DNA of 15,203 nt from Nitrospira bacterium HGW-Nitrospira-1 (GTDB lineage Bacteria > Nitrospirota > Thermodesulfovibrionia > Thermodesulfovibrionales > UBA6898), in assembly GCA_002839535.1 (NCBI GenBank), contig PGYF01000041.1:1-15203 (forward strand), given 5' to 3'. Below, one piece after another: positions 5,549 to 12,836 of the stretch. The notes under the pieces were generated by a model. That model searched no databases and was not told where the DNA came from. It was given only the letters and a program-made list of their open reading frames with translations. The position numbers and the translations under genes are program-made. Position 1 is the stretch's first letter. Each line of letters begins with the position of its first letter.

Positions 5549-7777
5549 TTATTTCTGCTGGGCTACAACTGTCGGAGTTATGAAAACCAGGATCTCCTTG
5601 ATCTCAGGACCAGTCTGCGTTTTAGTCTTAAAAAGCCAGCCCAATACAGGTATCTTCCTGAGCCACGGCATGCCTGTTTCGAGTTCAGTTTCGTTCGAGG
5701 TATATATCCCGCCCAATACCAGCGTTTCCCCGTTTTTGACAAGCGCTGTTGTCTGAAGGCTTCTTTTATTTACAACAGGGTATTGTCCTGAGATTTCAAG
5801 CGAATCGTCTGTGGCGGTTATTTCTAATTGAATGTAACCATCAGGGGTTATCCTGGGCTTGACAGTAAGGCTCAGTGTTGCTGTTTTTTCTTCTGACTTT
5901 GGGTTCCCTTTGTCGTCCAATGTCTGGACATAAAAGGTCTTGCCCTGCTGAATATTTGCAGACGCATTGTCCAATGCCAGAATCTTGGGATTTGAAAGTG
6001 TCTTGGATTTTCCTATTGTCTCAAGGGCCGACAAAAACATATCTAACTTAAAGTAGTTAGCCAACCCCACGGTCAACCCCACAGCCCCTCCTGGATTTGT
6101 AGTCGAAGATCCTGCCGCAGCCACAGGGGAATTAACCGAGAAATTCCCGTCAATGGTGTTAGGCCCTGTAGTCGTAAAAGAGCCTCCCCAAGTTATGCCG
6201 AGTTTCTCGCTGTAACCACTGCTTATCTGAGCTATCTTTGCCTCAATCATCACCTGCGGGCTTGCAATATCCATTATCTTAATGAGGGCCTTTATCTTGG
6301 CAAGGTTCACCGGAAGATCTTTTACAATAAGGGTATTCGTCCTGTTATCAACAGAGGCGCTGCCCCTCGGACTAAGCAGTCCGCCGCCTCTCTCTCTCTG
6401 ATCAACGCCGCCCCCAGAGCCGCCGCCTATTGCGTTACGTATCTCGGTTGCGCTGCCGTAGTTTATTCTTATTGCCTCCTCGACAAGTTCCCCTGCTGTT
6501 TCTTCCGCCAGCCTTTTATCCGCCTTTTCTCTGGCTATTTTGGCAAATGTTGTCACAGGCGCTATCCATATTATGTTGCCATCTACTGTCTTGCCGATGC
6601 TGAAGGTCTTCAGCATTATGTCAAGCACTTGATCCCACGGCACATTTATAAGCTTCAGTGTAATGGCGCCCTTTATAGCCGGGTCAACAACAATGTTATA
6701 TCCGCTTACATCAGCAAGCAGTCTGAATATGGGAATTATATCAGCATCCTGAAAATCAAGGGATATCTTCTTTCCTGTAAATTCGCCTTCAATCAACGGC
6801 TCGGTTACGGAAGCCGATTGCACCGGTTTTGACGAGGCAGCAGATGATGCGGGAACTGCCTTTGCTGAATTTTGCAAAGAAGTCTGGGCTGCTGCCGGCT
6901 CCTGCGTTTTAGCTGCCTGCACTTCCCTGGCCTGCAAAGAAATCTCTACGGAATTCCCTATGGCGGCGACGTCGAAATTCGTCTTCTCTTTTAAGTCGAA
7001 GACAAGTCTCAACTTATCCTTGTGTTTGCCGGCCCTTATAGCCTTTAACGGCGCGATTACATTTTCCGGCAGGGCGGCTTTTAATACTACATCGGGAATA
7101 TCCACAACAATTTTCTCGTTGAGCGGGAAAACATTCGGTATTATGGCGCCATTGCCGGTAATCAATATTTTTACCGCATCTTTAGTCTTTTTAAGCTCTA
7201 TGCCCATAATCTCAGTTGCTTTAGCTGCCGGCTGCGCAGTCTCATCAACCGCCTTTACAGCATAAGCAGGGGTTTCAGCAGCAGTTAAATAAGCCGCAGC
7301 ATCAGGCCGGCTCTCAATATCTTTCGATGTAATATCTTTATCTTTAAATGCCGGCCAAACAACAGGCTGCTCTTTTTTAATCGAAAGCGCCAGGGTATTA
7401 TCCTTATATACAGGAGATATTGCGGCCGGTGTCTGTAACATAATATCAAGCCTCGCTGACTTACGAGGTGAATCTATCTGTTTGGGTATTATCTCTAACC
7501 CGGATTTATCCGAGACAATCCTGCCTGTGAATGCGCCTATTGACATATCAGGGATTTCTATCGTGGTTTTGTAAGGATCATTTGCGCTGTATACTGTATA
7601 AGTAAAGTCTTTATTGCTTTTGATCACCACATTGCCGTCTTCTATCGCTATATCAGTAATCACAGGTATTTCTGCTGCCGATGACGCTTCCTTTGTTCCG
7701 GATGTTGTAGCACAGCCTAAAAGGAGCAGCGCCATAAGGATTGCCGTACTTAGCTTTGATATTGTACTTTTTTTCAT
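5549..7777 (-). CDS. pilQ: Type IV pilus secretin PilQ (lipoprotein form)
   Basis: PilQ forms the outer-membrane channel through which the type IV pilus passes. The 742 residues begin with a lipoprotein signal (hydrophobic stretch ending LLLLGC, C22; alanine at +2 favours the outer membrane). Two peptidoglycan-binding AMIN domains follow (about 38-135 and 190-285), joined by Ala/Pro-rich linkers. The N0 domain is at about 335-410 and the N1 domain at about 430-505 with a Gly-rich loop. The secretin core runs from 505 to 740 with PQVMIEAKI, KNGETLVLGG and VLGWLFK. Its ATG overlaps the pilP stop (ATGA). It ends the pil operon. A lipobox is uncommon among PilQ proteins but known in other secretins such as BfpB. 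Confidence 0.95.
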   Translation of the reverse strand: MKKSTISKLSTAILMALLLLGCATTSGTKEASSAAEIPVITDIAIEDGNVVIKSNKDFTYTVYSANDPYKTTIEIPDMSIGAFTGRIVSDKSGLEIIPKQIDSPRKSARLDIMLQTPAAISPVYKDNTLALSIKKEQPVVWPAFKDKDITSKDIESRPDAAAYLTAAETPAYAVKAVDETAQPAAKATEIMGIELKKTKDAVKILITGNGAIIPNVFPLNEKIVVDIPDVVLKAALPENVIAPLKAIRAGKHKDKLRLVFDLKEKTNFDVAAIGNSVEISLQAREVQAAKTQEPAAAQTSLQNSAKAVPASSAASSKPVQSASVTEPLIEGEFTGKKISLDFQDADIIPIFRLLADVSGYNIVVDPAIKGAITLKLINVPWDQVLDIMLKTFSIGKTVDGNIIWIAPVTTFAKIAREKADKRLAEETAGELVEEAIRINYGSATEIRNAIGGGSGGGVDQRERGGGLLSPRGSASVDNRTNTLIVKDLPVNLAKIKALIKIMDIASPQVMIEAKIAQISSGYSEKLGITWGGSFTTTGPNTIDGNFSVNSPVAAAGSSTTNPGGAVGLTVGLANYFKLDMFLSALETIGKSKTLSNPKILALDNASANIQQGKTFYVQTLDDKGNPKSEEKTATLSLTVKPRITPDGYIQLEITATDDSLEISGQYPVVNKRSLQTTALVKNGETLVLGGIYTSNETELETGMPWLRKIPVLGWLFKTKTQTGPEIKEILVFITPTVVAQQK

Positions 7778-8295
7778 TCTTCCTCCTCCTTGCGGAGTTT
7801 CAATATGGTATCTTTGGTTTTGGTTTGACCTCTGTAGTCTTTAACCTGCTCTCTGACAAGCACGGAATCCTTAGTAATCTCTATGACCTTTCCATCATAC
7901 AGGCCTATTGACATTCCATTTTTGATTGTATATGATTTTTTGTCCGGCAGCGTTATCATGGCATAGTATTGCTGGGCATCCCATGTTATCGCAATAAGCT
8001 TTATTTCATCCACATCAAACTTCTCTGTCGGACCGGCTCCTGGTTTCATTTTGGGTTTTGCTTTTTTGGCCTGAGCCAGAGACACAAATGGATCCCTTCT
8101 TCCTTTCAGGGCATATTCATATATCTCTTTTTCAACCTTTAGTTCCTCGTTCTGAACAACTGCGGGCGCAGCAGGGGCAGTTGCCGCCGGCCTTTGCGTA
8201 ACAGGTTGCCTGTTTACGGCAGCCTTATCGTTGCACCCGAAACCCATGAAGGACAGTAAAATAAAAACGTAAATACATTTATTCATCATTTTCAT
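7774..8295 (-). CDS. pilP: Type IV pilus lipoprotein PilP
   Basis: PilP is an inner-membrane lipoprotein that links the PilNO dimer to the PilQ secretin in the periplasm. Of 173 residues, the first 21 form a lipoprotein signal with GFGC and C21 as lipidation site. A Pro/Ala-rich flexible segment follows (about 28-48). YALKGRRDPF at 61-70 is the conserved PilQ-contact motif of the family. A compact beta domain covers about 92-168, with the GMSIGLYDGKVIEI strand pair at 127-140. The ATG at 8295 overlaps the pilO stop by 4 bp. Alternative starts at Met3 or Met4 would barely change the signal peptide. Confidence 0.92.
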   Translation of the reverse strand: MKMMNKCIYVFILLSFMGFGCNDKAAVNRQPVTQRPAATAPAAPAVVQNEELKVEKEIYEYALKGRRDPFVSLAQAKKAKPKMKPGAGPTEKFDVDEIKLIAITWDAQQYYAMITLPDKKSYTIKNGMSIGLYDGKVIEITKDSVLVREQVKDYRGQTKTKDTILKLRKEEEE

Positions 8296-8909
8296 CGTTT
8301 TTTATCACCGGTTTTTTCCTCAGCTTTGACTATCTCTGCCTCAGGGATAGCAGAGAAGGTTGAGGCTTTAAATGAAACGCTGAGGAGATTTTCCCCTTTG
8401 ACTGCCCTGGAACTTTGCAATTTCATATCACTGATATTTACAATCCGGTTCAATTTTGTCAGGCTGCTCAAAAAAATCCCTAAATTATGGTAAGCGCCGT
8501 CAACTTCTACGGCAACAGGAATTTCATAGACAATGCCGCTTGAATGCGTAGTCTTTTGGCTGGGTTTCCATGATTTTATATTCAGGCCGGCTGCCATGCC
8601 AAGATCAGAGACCTGCTTCAAAAGCGAGGAAATCTCTTTTTCCTCCGGCAACTGTTCCTTGAGCTCATTTATTCTCTTTATCAGCCTCTCATTTTCCTGC
8701 TTGAGGATCTCGAGTTTTGCGGCTTTAGCCTGATCAGCGGCAATCTCGTTATTCTGGGCGTCTATCCTTGCGTCAAGTTTTTTGATTTCCTTCTGTTTCG
8801 GCATAATTACCAATATAATGACGGCAATGGACAATATAACAGCAGGGATAACCGATATAATCATCTTTGTCCGCTGCGACAGATTTTTTATGTTTAAATT
8901 AACAGCCAT
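8292..8909 (-). CDS. pilO: Type IV pilus alignment protein PilO
   Basis: PilO is a bitopic inner-membrane protein that heterodimerises with PilN and contacts PilP. The 205 residues have a short cytoplasmic tail, one transmembrane helix (about 17-36, VIPAVILSIAVIILVIM) and a coiled coil (about 38-90, rich in K/E/L with heptad spacing). A periplasmic ferredoxin-like domain covers about 95-190 and includes the NLGIFLSSLTKLNRIVNI segment. The last dozen residues are Lys/Glu-rich. One base separates its ATG from the pilN stop (TGATATG), typical of coupled translation. Sequence conservation in this family is low, so the call rests on architecture and operon order. Confidence 0.92.
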   Translation of the reverse strand: MAVNLNIKNLSQRTKMIISVIPAVILSIAVIILVIMPKQKEIKKLDARIDAQNNEIAADQAKAAKLEILKQENERLIKRINELKEQLPEEKEISSLLKQVSDLGMAAGLNIKSWKPSQKTTHSSGIVYEIPVAVEVDGAYHNLGIFLSSLTKLNRIVNISDMKLQSSRAVKGENLLSVSFKASTFSAIPEAEIVKAEEKTGDKKR

Positions 8910-8910
8910 A

Positions 8911-9453
8911 TCATGCCTTAACCTTAAAAGTTAATTTGAAATTATATAGTGAGACCCCTGTTACCTGCGCCTGAACGGATTCCTGGAGATAAATATCAGT
9001 AAAGAGCTTTGAGCTTTTGAGATTATCCACATAATTTACAACATCTGCATTTGTGAACGCCGTACAGCTTAAGTTTACGTTGTACCCGTTTACATCCATC
9101 GCAGTAAGCCAAACCCCGGGAGAAAGGAGCGCGCTTACCTCATCCAGAATTTTAACAGGGACAGACTTATTCCTTCCCAGTGTTTCGATAATTTCCTTTC
9201 GCTGCTGAAAAACAGCATTGCGTTTTTCGTAATCCGCTACATCCTTGAGCTTTTGTTTAAGTTCTGCTATCTTCGCTTCGTTGTGCCTCGCCGTTGTCTG
9301 CCTTTCAGATACGCGTCCGCTAAAGAAAAATACAAGATATGCAAGTATCGCGCCTGCGATGAGGGTAATAAATAGCGTAGAAATCAGGAATGCAGGCAAG
9401 GGCTTCTGCTTTTTCTTCTTCTTTTCCTCAGGGAGGAGATTGACTTTTATCAT
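8911..9453 (-). CDS. pilN: Type IV pilus alignment protein PilN
   Basis: PilN bridges cytoplasmic PilM and the periplasmic PilO/PilP. The N-terminal INLLP-type motif (IKVNLLP, residues 2-8) is the peptide that docks in the PilM groove. A run of lysines (11-16) precedes a transmembrane helix at about 20-45. A coiled coil follows at about 52-95, then a ferredoxin-like periplasmic domain that includes the segment GVWLTAMDVNGYNVNLSC. At 180 residues the size is normal. The start overlaps the pilM stop by 4 bp (ATGA), with a GGGTGACAG stretch near the start as a weak ribosome site. Confidence 0.94.
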   Translation of the reverse strand: MIKVNLLPEEKKKKKQKPLPAFLISTLFITLIAGAILAYLVFFFSGRVSERQTTARHNEAKIAELKQKLKDVADYEKRNAVFQQRKEIIETLGRNKSVPVKILDEVSALLSPGVWLTAMDVNGYNVNLSCTAFTNADVVNYVDNLKSSKLFTDIYLQESVQAQVTGVSLYNFKLTFKVKA

Positions 9454-10502
9454 CTGTCACCCTGCTTTCTTAAAGCCAGCCCGACAGCAACAGCCATCAT
9501 CGGCGCTGTTTCTTCTATGTATGTCATATCAAATTTCCTGGGTATTTTTATGTTCCTGAAAGGTTCAACAAGCCTTGTTTTTATACCGGACCGTTTTGCC
9601 GTCATAGATACGAAATTGCCGATCAATGAACATCCGCCGCTCAGGATTATTTCGGAGATATCTTCATGGATAACAGCGCTCCTGTAATAATCGAAGGAAC
9701 GCATAATCTCATTGAGGATTTCTTCGGAGGCCGATGCCATGACAACCTGCGCATCCTCAGGAGAAACATTTTCAACAGATTCCCCTCTTTTCAATCTCTC
9801 GGCATTTTCATGGGAAATGTTAAATTCGCGCTGAAGCGCTTCTGTATGCAGATTACTGCCCAAAGAGCTGTCTCTCGCAAATACAGAGACGCCGCCCTTT
9901 AAAATAATCATATTGATAGCGCTTGCGCCAATATTAAGCAAGGCTGCATTTTTATCGGGTTCAGTCTCATAATTTATTCCATACATATTTTCAAGGGCAA
10001 ATGAACCAATATCAACAATAATCGGGTTAAGTCCGGCTTCTTTGACTACAGAAATATATTCGTTAATAATGTCCTTTTTAACGGCAACTAAAATAACATC
10101 CATCTGTCCAGCCTCTTCTTTCGGGCCGATAATCTGAAAATCGAGATTTACATCTTCGATATTAAAAGGAACATACTGTTCAGCTTCGAATTTAATCGAC
10201 TCTGAGAGTTCCTCCTCCGTCATCTCAGGCAATGAAATCCTTTTAATAATTACAGATGAATGCCCGGAAATGGCTATGACGGCGTTTTTTGTCTTGATGC
10301 CGGCGGCCTTGACCATCTCTTTTAAAGAGCTGGATAGACGAATCGAATCGATTATCGAGCCTTCAACGATCAATTCCGGAGGAAGCGGATGCGCATGAAA
10401 CAGTTCGAGTTCATAGCCGGCCTTAGCCTCTTTCAGCTTGACTGTTTTAATGTAAGTTGAGCCTATGTCTAATCCGATTGAATCTTTTCCGCCAAAAATC
10501 AT
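9450..10502 (-). CDS. pilM: Type IV pilus assembly ATPase-like PilM
   Basis: PilM is a cytoplasmic actin/FtsA-like ATP-binding protein that recruits PilN and connects the alignment complex to the pilus motor. The phosphate-1 loop IGLDIGSTYIKTVKL is at about residues 9-23. An SHS2-type subdomain is followed by the phosphate-2 motif (ALLNIGASAINMIIL, near 186-200) and the adenosine motif ILSGGCSLIGNF near 295-306. The length of 350 residues is typical. It is the first gene of pilMNOPQ. The ATG at 10502 has no Shine-Dalgarno sequence and lies only 6 bases from a strong -10 box, so translation may start on a leaderless message. No upstream in-frame alternative matches the family N-terminus better. 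Confidence 0.96.
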   Translation of the reverse strand: MIFGGKDSIGLDIGSTYIKTVKLKEAKAGYELELFHAHPLPPELIVEGSIIDSIRLSSSLKEMVKAAGIKTKNAVIAISGHSSVIIKRISLPEMTEEELSESIKFEAEQYVPFNIEDVNLDFQIIGPKEEAGQMDVILVAVKKDIINEYISVVKEAGLNPIIVDIGSFALENMYGINYETEPDKNAALLNIGASAINMIILKGGVSVFARDSSLGSNLHTEALQREFNISHENAERLKRGESVENVSPEDAQVVMASASEEILNEIMRSFDYYRSAVIHEDISEIILSGGCSLIGNFVSMTAKRSGIKTRLVEPFRNIKIPRKFDMTYIEETAPMMAVAVGLALRKQGDR

Positions 10503-10508
10503 AGTTTA

Positions 10509-10537
10509 TGATTACCAGAAATAAATACTATTGTCAA
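10509..10537 (-). promoter_or_regulatory. Near-consensus promoter of the pilMNOPQ operon
   Basis: On the minus strand a perfect TTGACA (10537-10532) is followed after exactly 17 bases by TAATCA (10514-10509), preceded by TGG as an extended -10. Only 6 bases (TAAACT) separate the -10 box from the pilM ATG, so the expected transcription start is at or within a base of the start codon. This is a sigma-70 type promoter, not the GG-N10-GC pattern of sigma-54. Confidence 0.75.
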
Positions 10538-10614
10538 GTTTTTTTTACAAAATATTTCAGGCATTTCATACAGTTCAAACTAAACATTAAGAAAACGGTT
10601 TAACATCCAGAGGT

Positions 10615-10626
10615 CTTGGCGCCAAG
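10615..10626. promoter_or_regulatory. Perfect 12-bp palindrome upstream of the pil promoter
   Basis: CTTGGCGCCAAG is a perfect dyad 78 bp upstream of the pilM -35 box. It has the size and symmetry of a dimeric regulator site, but no second copy is seen and the sequence matches no operator I can name. It could be chance. Confidence 0.3.
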
Positions 10627-10743
10627 GAGCAGCATAATTTTCTTGTGATTGTGATATACATTATTTTGATTTTGGCATGAGTTGAAATAATGGATTTTGC
10701 TGATATAGACAATACTTTATTGGGTCTTCGCGTAATCGTGTGG

Positions 10744-10834
10744 GTCATTCTTGTCACAAATCATGTCATTCCACGTCCCCCCTCCGTCATTCCACGTCCC
10801 CCCTCCGTCATTCCACGTCCCCCCTCCGTCATTC
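10744..10834 (+). repeat. 21-nt tandem repeat array (3 identical units, 5 phased starts)
   Basis: Three identical 21-base units occupy 10765-10785, 10786-10806 and 10807-10827; each starts GTCATTC and ends CCCCTCC. GTCATTC also occurs at 10744 and 10828, exactly one period before and after. The array thus has five phased starts, the outer two diverging after the first 7 bases. The period is three times seven. Confidence 0.9.
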
Positions 10835-10895
10835 TCCGGCTTGACCGGGGAATCCATACCCTATTCTGGATTGTCCGGTCAAGCCGGACAATGAC
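10828..10895. repeat. Long palindrome (REP-like, GTCATT...TTGACCGG type)
   Basis: The 21-base arms 10828-10848 and 10875-10895 are reverse complements with one mismatch (10834). The loop contains a further pairing of AATCCA with TGGATT. The left arm is also the last phased start of the 21-nt array. Palindromes with TCCGGCTTGACCGG cores are common dispersed elements in several phyla. Confidence 0.8.
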
Positions 10896-10974
10896 AACAA
10901 TATATAAATCTGGATTCGGAGCCTGCCCCGCACCCCCTGATCAATTTACCCACTCACATCCACGAAGACCCAGT

Positions 10975-11841
10975 TTATTTAAGATGCAGAACTCTTTCTA
11001 TGCTTATGACATTTGACCTGGCCCTGCCGACAGCAAAGAGGTTTCCCGCCGGATCTTTCAGTTTCACAAATTCTCCATTGTAAGAGCTGAAAGATTTTAA
11101 AATAATCTGCATACCATGTTTTGCCTTGCAATAATCAGCTTCATCAAGTTCTATAACAGGCAATTTTACCAGCGCCTGATCTATTGAATAAAACTGTTTT
11201 TCATTGGAGGCGAGATCATCAAAAGAGAATGAATCTTTTATGTGAAAACCCCCGACTGCGGTCCTTTCAAGCGATGTCATATGAGCTCCTGTCCCAAGTT
11301 TCAAGCCAATATCATCACAGATAGACCTTATATACGTCCCCTTTGAGCAGGAAATCGTCACATCAAAATAGGGAATATCTATCGAGGTTATCTTTATATC
11401 ATAAATATGAACTGTCCGGTCAGGCCTGTCTATTTCAATACCCTTTCTGGCAAGTTTGTAAAGCGCCTTCCCGCCAATCTTTACTGCGGAATACATCGGT
11501 GGTTTCTGTTGTATAGAACCTTTAAATGTCCGGACAGTATCAATCAGGACAGCCTCGGAGAGAAAAGATACATCCCTGCTTTCAATGACTCTGCCCTCGG
11601 CGTCGCAGGTATCGGTCCTTTCTCCAAGCTTTATTCGTGCCTTATACTGTTTATCCATATCCATCAGAAATCTCGTAACCTTTGTTGCTTCATTCAGGCA
11701 TATAAGCAGTACGCCCGTTGCCTGCGGATCAAGAGTCCCTGCATGTCCGGCTTTCCCGGCCCCAAGCAGACGCTTGACCTTTGTCACTGCCTGTCGTGAA
11801 GTTATTCCTGAAGGTTTATTTAAGTTGATTATTACATGCAT
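10975..11841 (-). CDS. truB: tRNA pseudouridine-55 synthase TruB
   Basis: TruB isomerises U55 to pseudouridine in the T-loop of tRNAs. The catalytic motif GHAGTLDPQATGVL includes D38. The other family blocks are NKPSGITS (8-15), the KQYKARIKLGERTDTCDAEG region (64-83), QQKPPMYSAVKIGGKALYKLAR (about 111-132) and SCSKGTYIRSICDDIG (about 164-179). A short PUA-like C-terminal domain (about 230-275) is present. At 288 residues the length is normal. The ATG at 11841 has AGGATGA as ribosome site about 5 bases away. It lies 41 bp after nrnA in the conserved infB-rbfA-nrnA-truB order. Its stop codon borders the MITE-like element. Confidence 0.96.
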   Translation of the reverse strand: MHVIINLNKPSGITSRQAVTKVKRLLGAGKAGHAGTLDPQATGVLLICLNEATKVTRFLMDMDKQYKARIKLGERTDTCDAEGRVIESRDVSFLSEAVLIDTVRTFKGSIQQKPPMYSAVKIGGKALYKLARKGIEIDRPDRTVHIYDIKITSIDIPYFDVTISCSKGTYIRSICDDIGLKLGTGAHMTSLERTAVGGFHIKDSFSFDDLASNEKQFYSIDQALVKLPVIELDEADYCKAKHGMQIILKSFSSYNGEFVKLKDPAGNLFAVGRARSNVISIERVLHLK

Positions 11842-11882
11842 AAGTCATCCTGAGAGATTCAGAGATAAAAAACCGAAGACTA

Positions 11883-12836
11883 TCAATTCCCGGCTAATTT
11901 TTTCGCTGCGCGGAGAAACTGTTCTTTTACTGATTGCAGGCTGCCCCTGACCTTGAAACCGGCAGCATTCCTGTGTCCGCCGCCGCCATATAATTCAGCT
12001 ATCTTCGCGACATTAACATCACCTTTTGACCGCAGACTTGCCTTCCAGCAGCCGTCCCCTATATCCCTGAAAAGGGCTGATATTTTTACTGACTTTATCA
12101 TGCGCGGAAAGTTCGAAAAACTCTCTGTATCTTCAGGTATTGTATCTGTCTTACAGAACATATCTTTTGTTATATGGATCACAGCAACATCATTTTTTAT
12201 TTCAAGGTTATTTAACGTCATCACAAGGAGATCAAACCTGTTTCTTGCCCATTGTTCATAGAGACATTCCGCTATCAATGCCGGATTTGCTCCGGTTTTT
12301 ATGAGTTCCGCTCCTGCTGTTAGAACTTCTGGTGAAGTATTGTTGTACCGGAAAGTTCCTGTATCACCAGCAATTGCAGTATAAAGGTTTGTGGATATAT
12401 CAGCAGTGGATGTTATACCCATAGCCTTCAACAGATAAAAAATCATAAGACCGGTGGCTGCTGCTGAGGGGACTACCCACCTGATATCCCCAAAATCTCT
12501 TTCCGTCTCGTGGTGATCTATAACCACAGACTTTCGAAACGAGTATTGCTCAAGAGCCGCCCTTTCAGGGCTGTTACAGTCCAGGAGGATCAGAACAGGT
12601 TTTTTTATCAAAGCGTTTTTCATGCCCCTCCTGAATCTCTTATGCCCGGGCATAAACCGGTAGAATTCGGGGACACGGTCTTTATTATAAACATGCACCT
12701 CTTTGCCCAGAGATTCAAGGGCGCTTGATAAGGCAAGGGCGGAACCTATTGCATCGCCATCCGGATTAATGTGTGTTGCTATCAAGAAGGCCTTTTCCTG
12801 ATTAAGGACTGAAATAATCTCTTTAGGTATCTTCAT
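11883..12836 (-). CDS. nrnA: DHH-family oligoribonuclease / pAp phosphatase NrnA
   Basis: NrnA degrades short RNA oligonucleotides to mononucleotides and dephosphorylates pAp, a by-product of sulfur assimilation and carrier-protein modification. The DHH catalytic domain has THINPDGDAIGS (21-32; D26, D28), LLDCN (D86), DHH at 107-109 and GDTGTFRY (D158). The DHHA1 RNA-binding domain ends with GGGGHRNAAGF near 286-296. The length of 317 residues is typical. The ATG at 12836 lies within the last codons of the rbfA frame, a 14-bp overlap, indicating coupling. The ribosome site is weak, consistent with translation by reinitiation. Position between rbfA and truB is widely conserved. Confidence 0.93.
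   Translation of the reverse strand: MKIPKEIISVLNQEKAFLIATHINPDGDAIGSALALSSALESLGKEVHVYNKDRVPEFYRFMPGHKRFRRGMKNALIKKPVLILLDCNSPERAALEQYSFRKSVVIDHHETERDFGDIRWVVPSAAATGLMIFYLLKAMGITSTADISTNLYTAIAGDTGTFRYNNTSPEVLTAGAELIKTGANPALIAECLYEQWARNRFDLLVMTLNNLEIKNDVAVIHITKDMFCKTDTIPEDTESFSNFPRMIKSVKISALFRDIGDGCWKASLRSKGDVNVAKIAELYGGGGHRNAAGFKVRGSLQSVKEQFLRAAKKLAGN

Larger units (their letters stand above)
10720..10972. mobile_element. Candidate MITE-like non-autonomous element
   Basis: TGGGTCTTCG at 10721-10730 reappears inverted as CGAAGACCCA at 10963-10972, and weaker matching continues inward for about 27 bases (a second GTGGGT/GAGTGGGT block). TTTATT borders both ends, directly on the left and 2 bases off on the right, where it includes the truB stop codon. 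Between the ends lie a 21-nt tandem repeat and a long palindrome, with no transposase. The layout suggests a small mobilised element of about 250 bp inserted just after truB. The rest of the gene-free stretch (10538-10719) holds only AT-rich sequence and the 12-bp palindrome. Confidence 0.45.

Noticed and set aside
5286..5756. Plus-strand open frame of 156 codons
   Set aside because: It runs antisense into the conserved end of pilQ, crosses a palindromic repeat, and has no recognisable domain or ribosome site.
10744..10834. CRISPR array
   Set aside because: The 21-nt units are directly adjacent with no unique spacers, and no cas gene is near.
10690..11016. Plus-strand open frame with a repeating VIPRPPS peptide
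   Set aside because: The peptide is only the translation of the 21-nt tandem repeat and palindrome, and the frame ends inside truB on the other strand.
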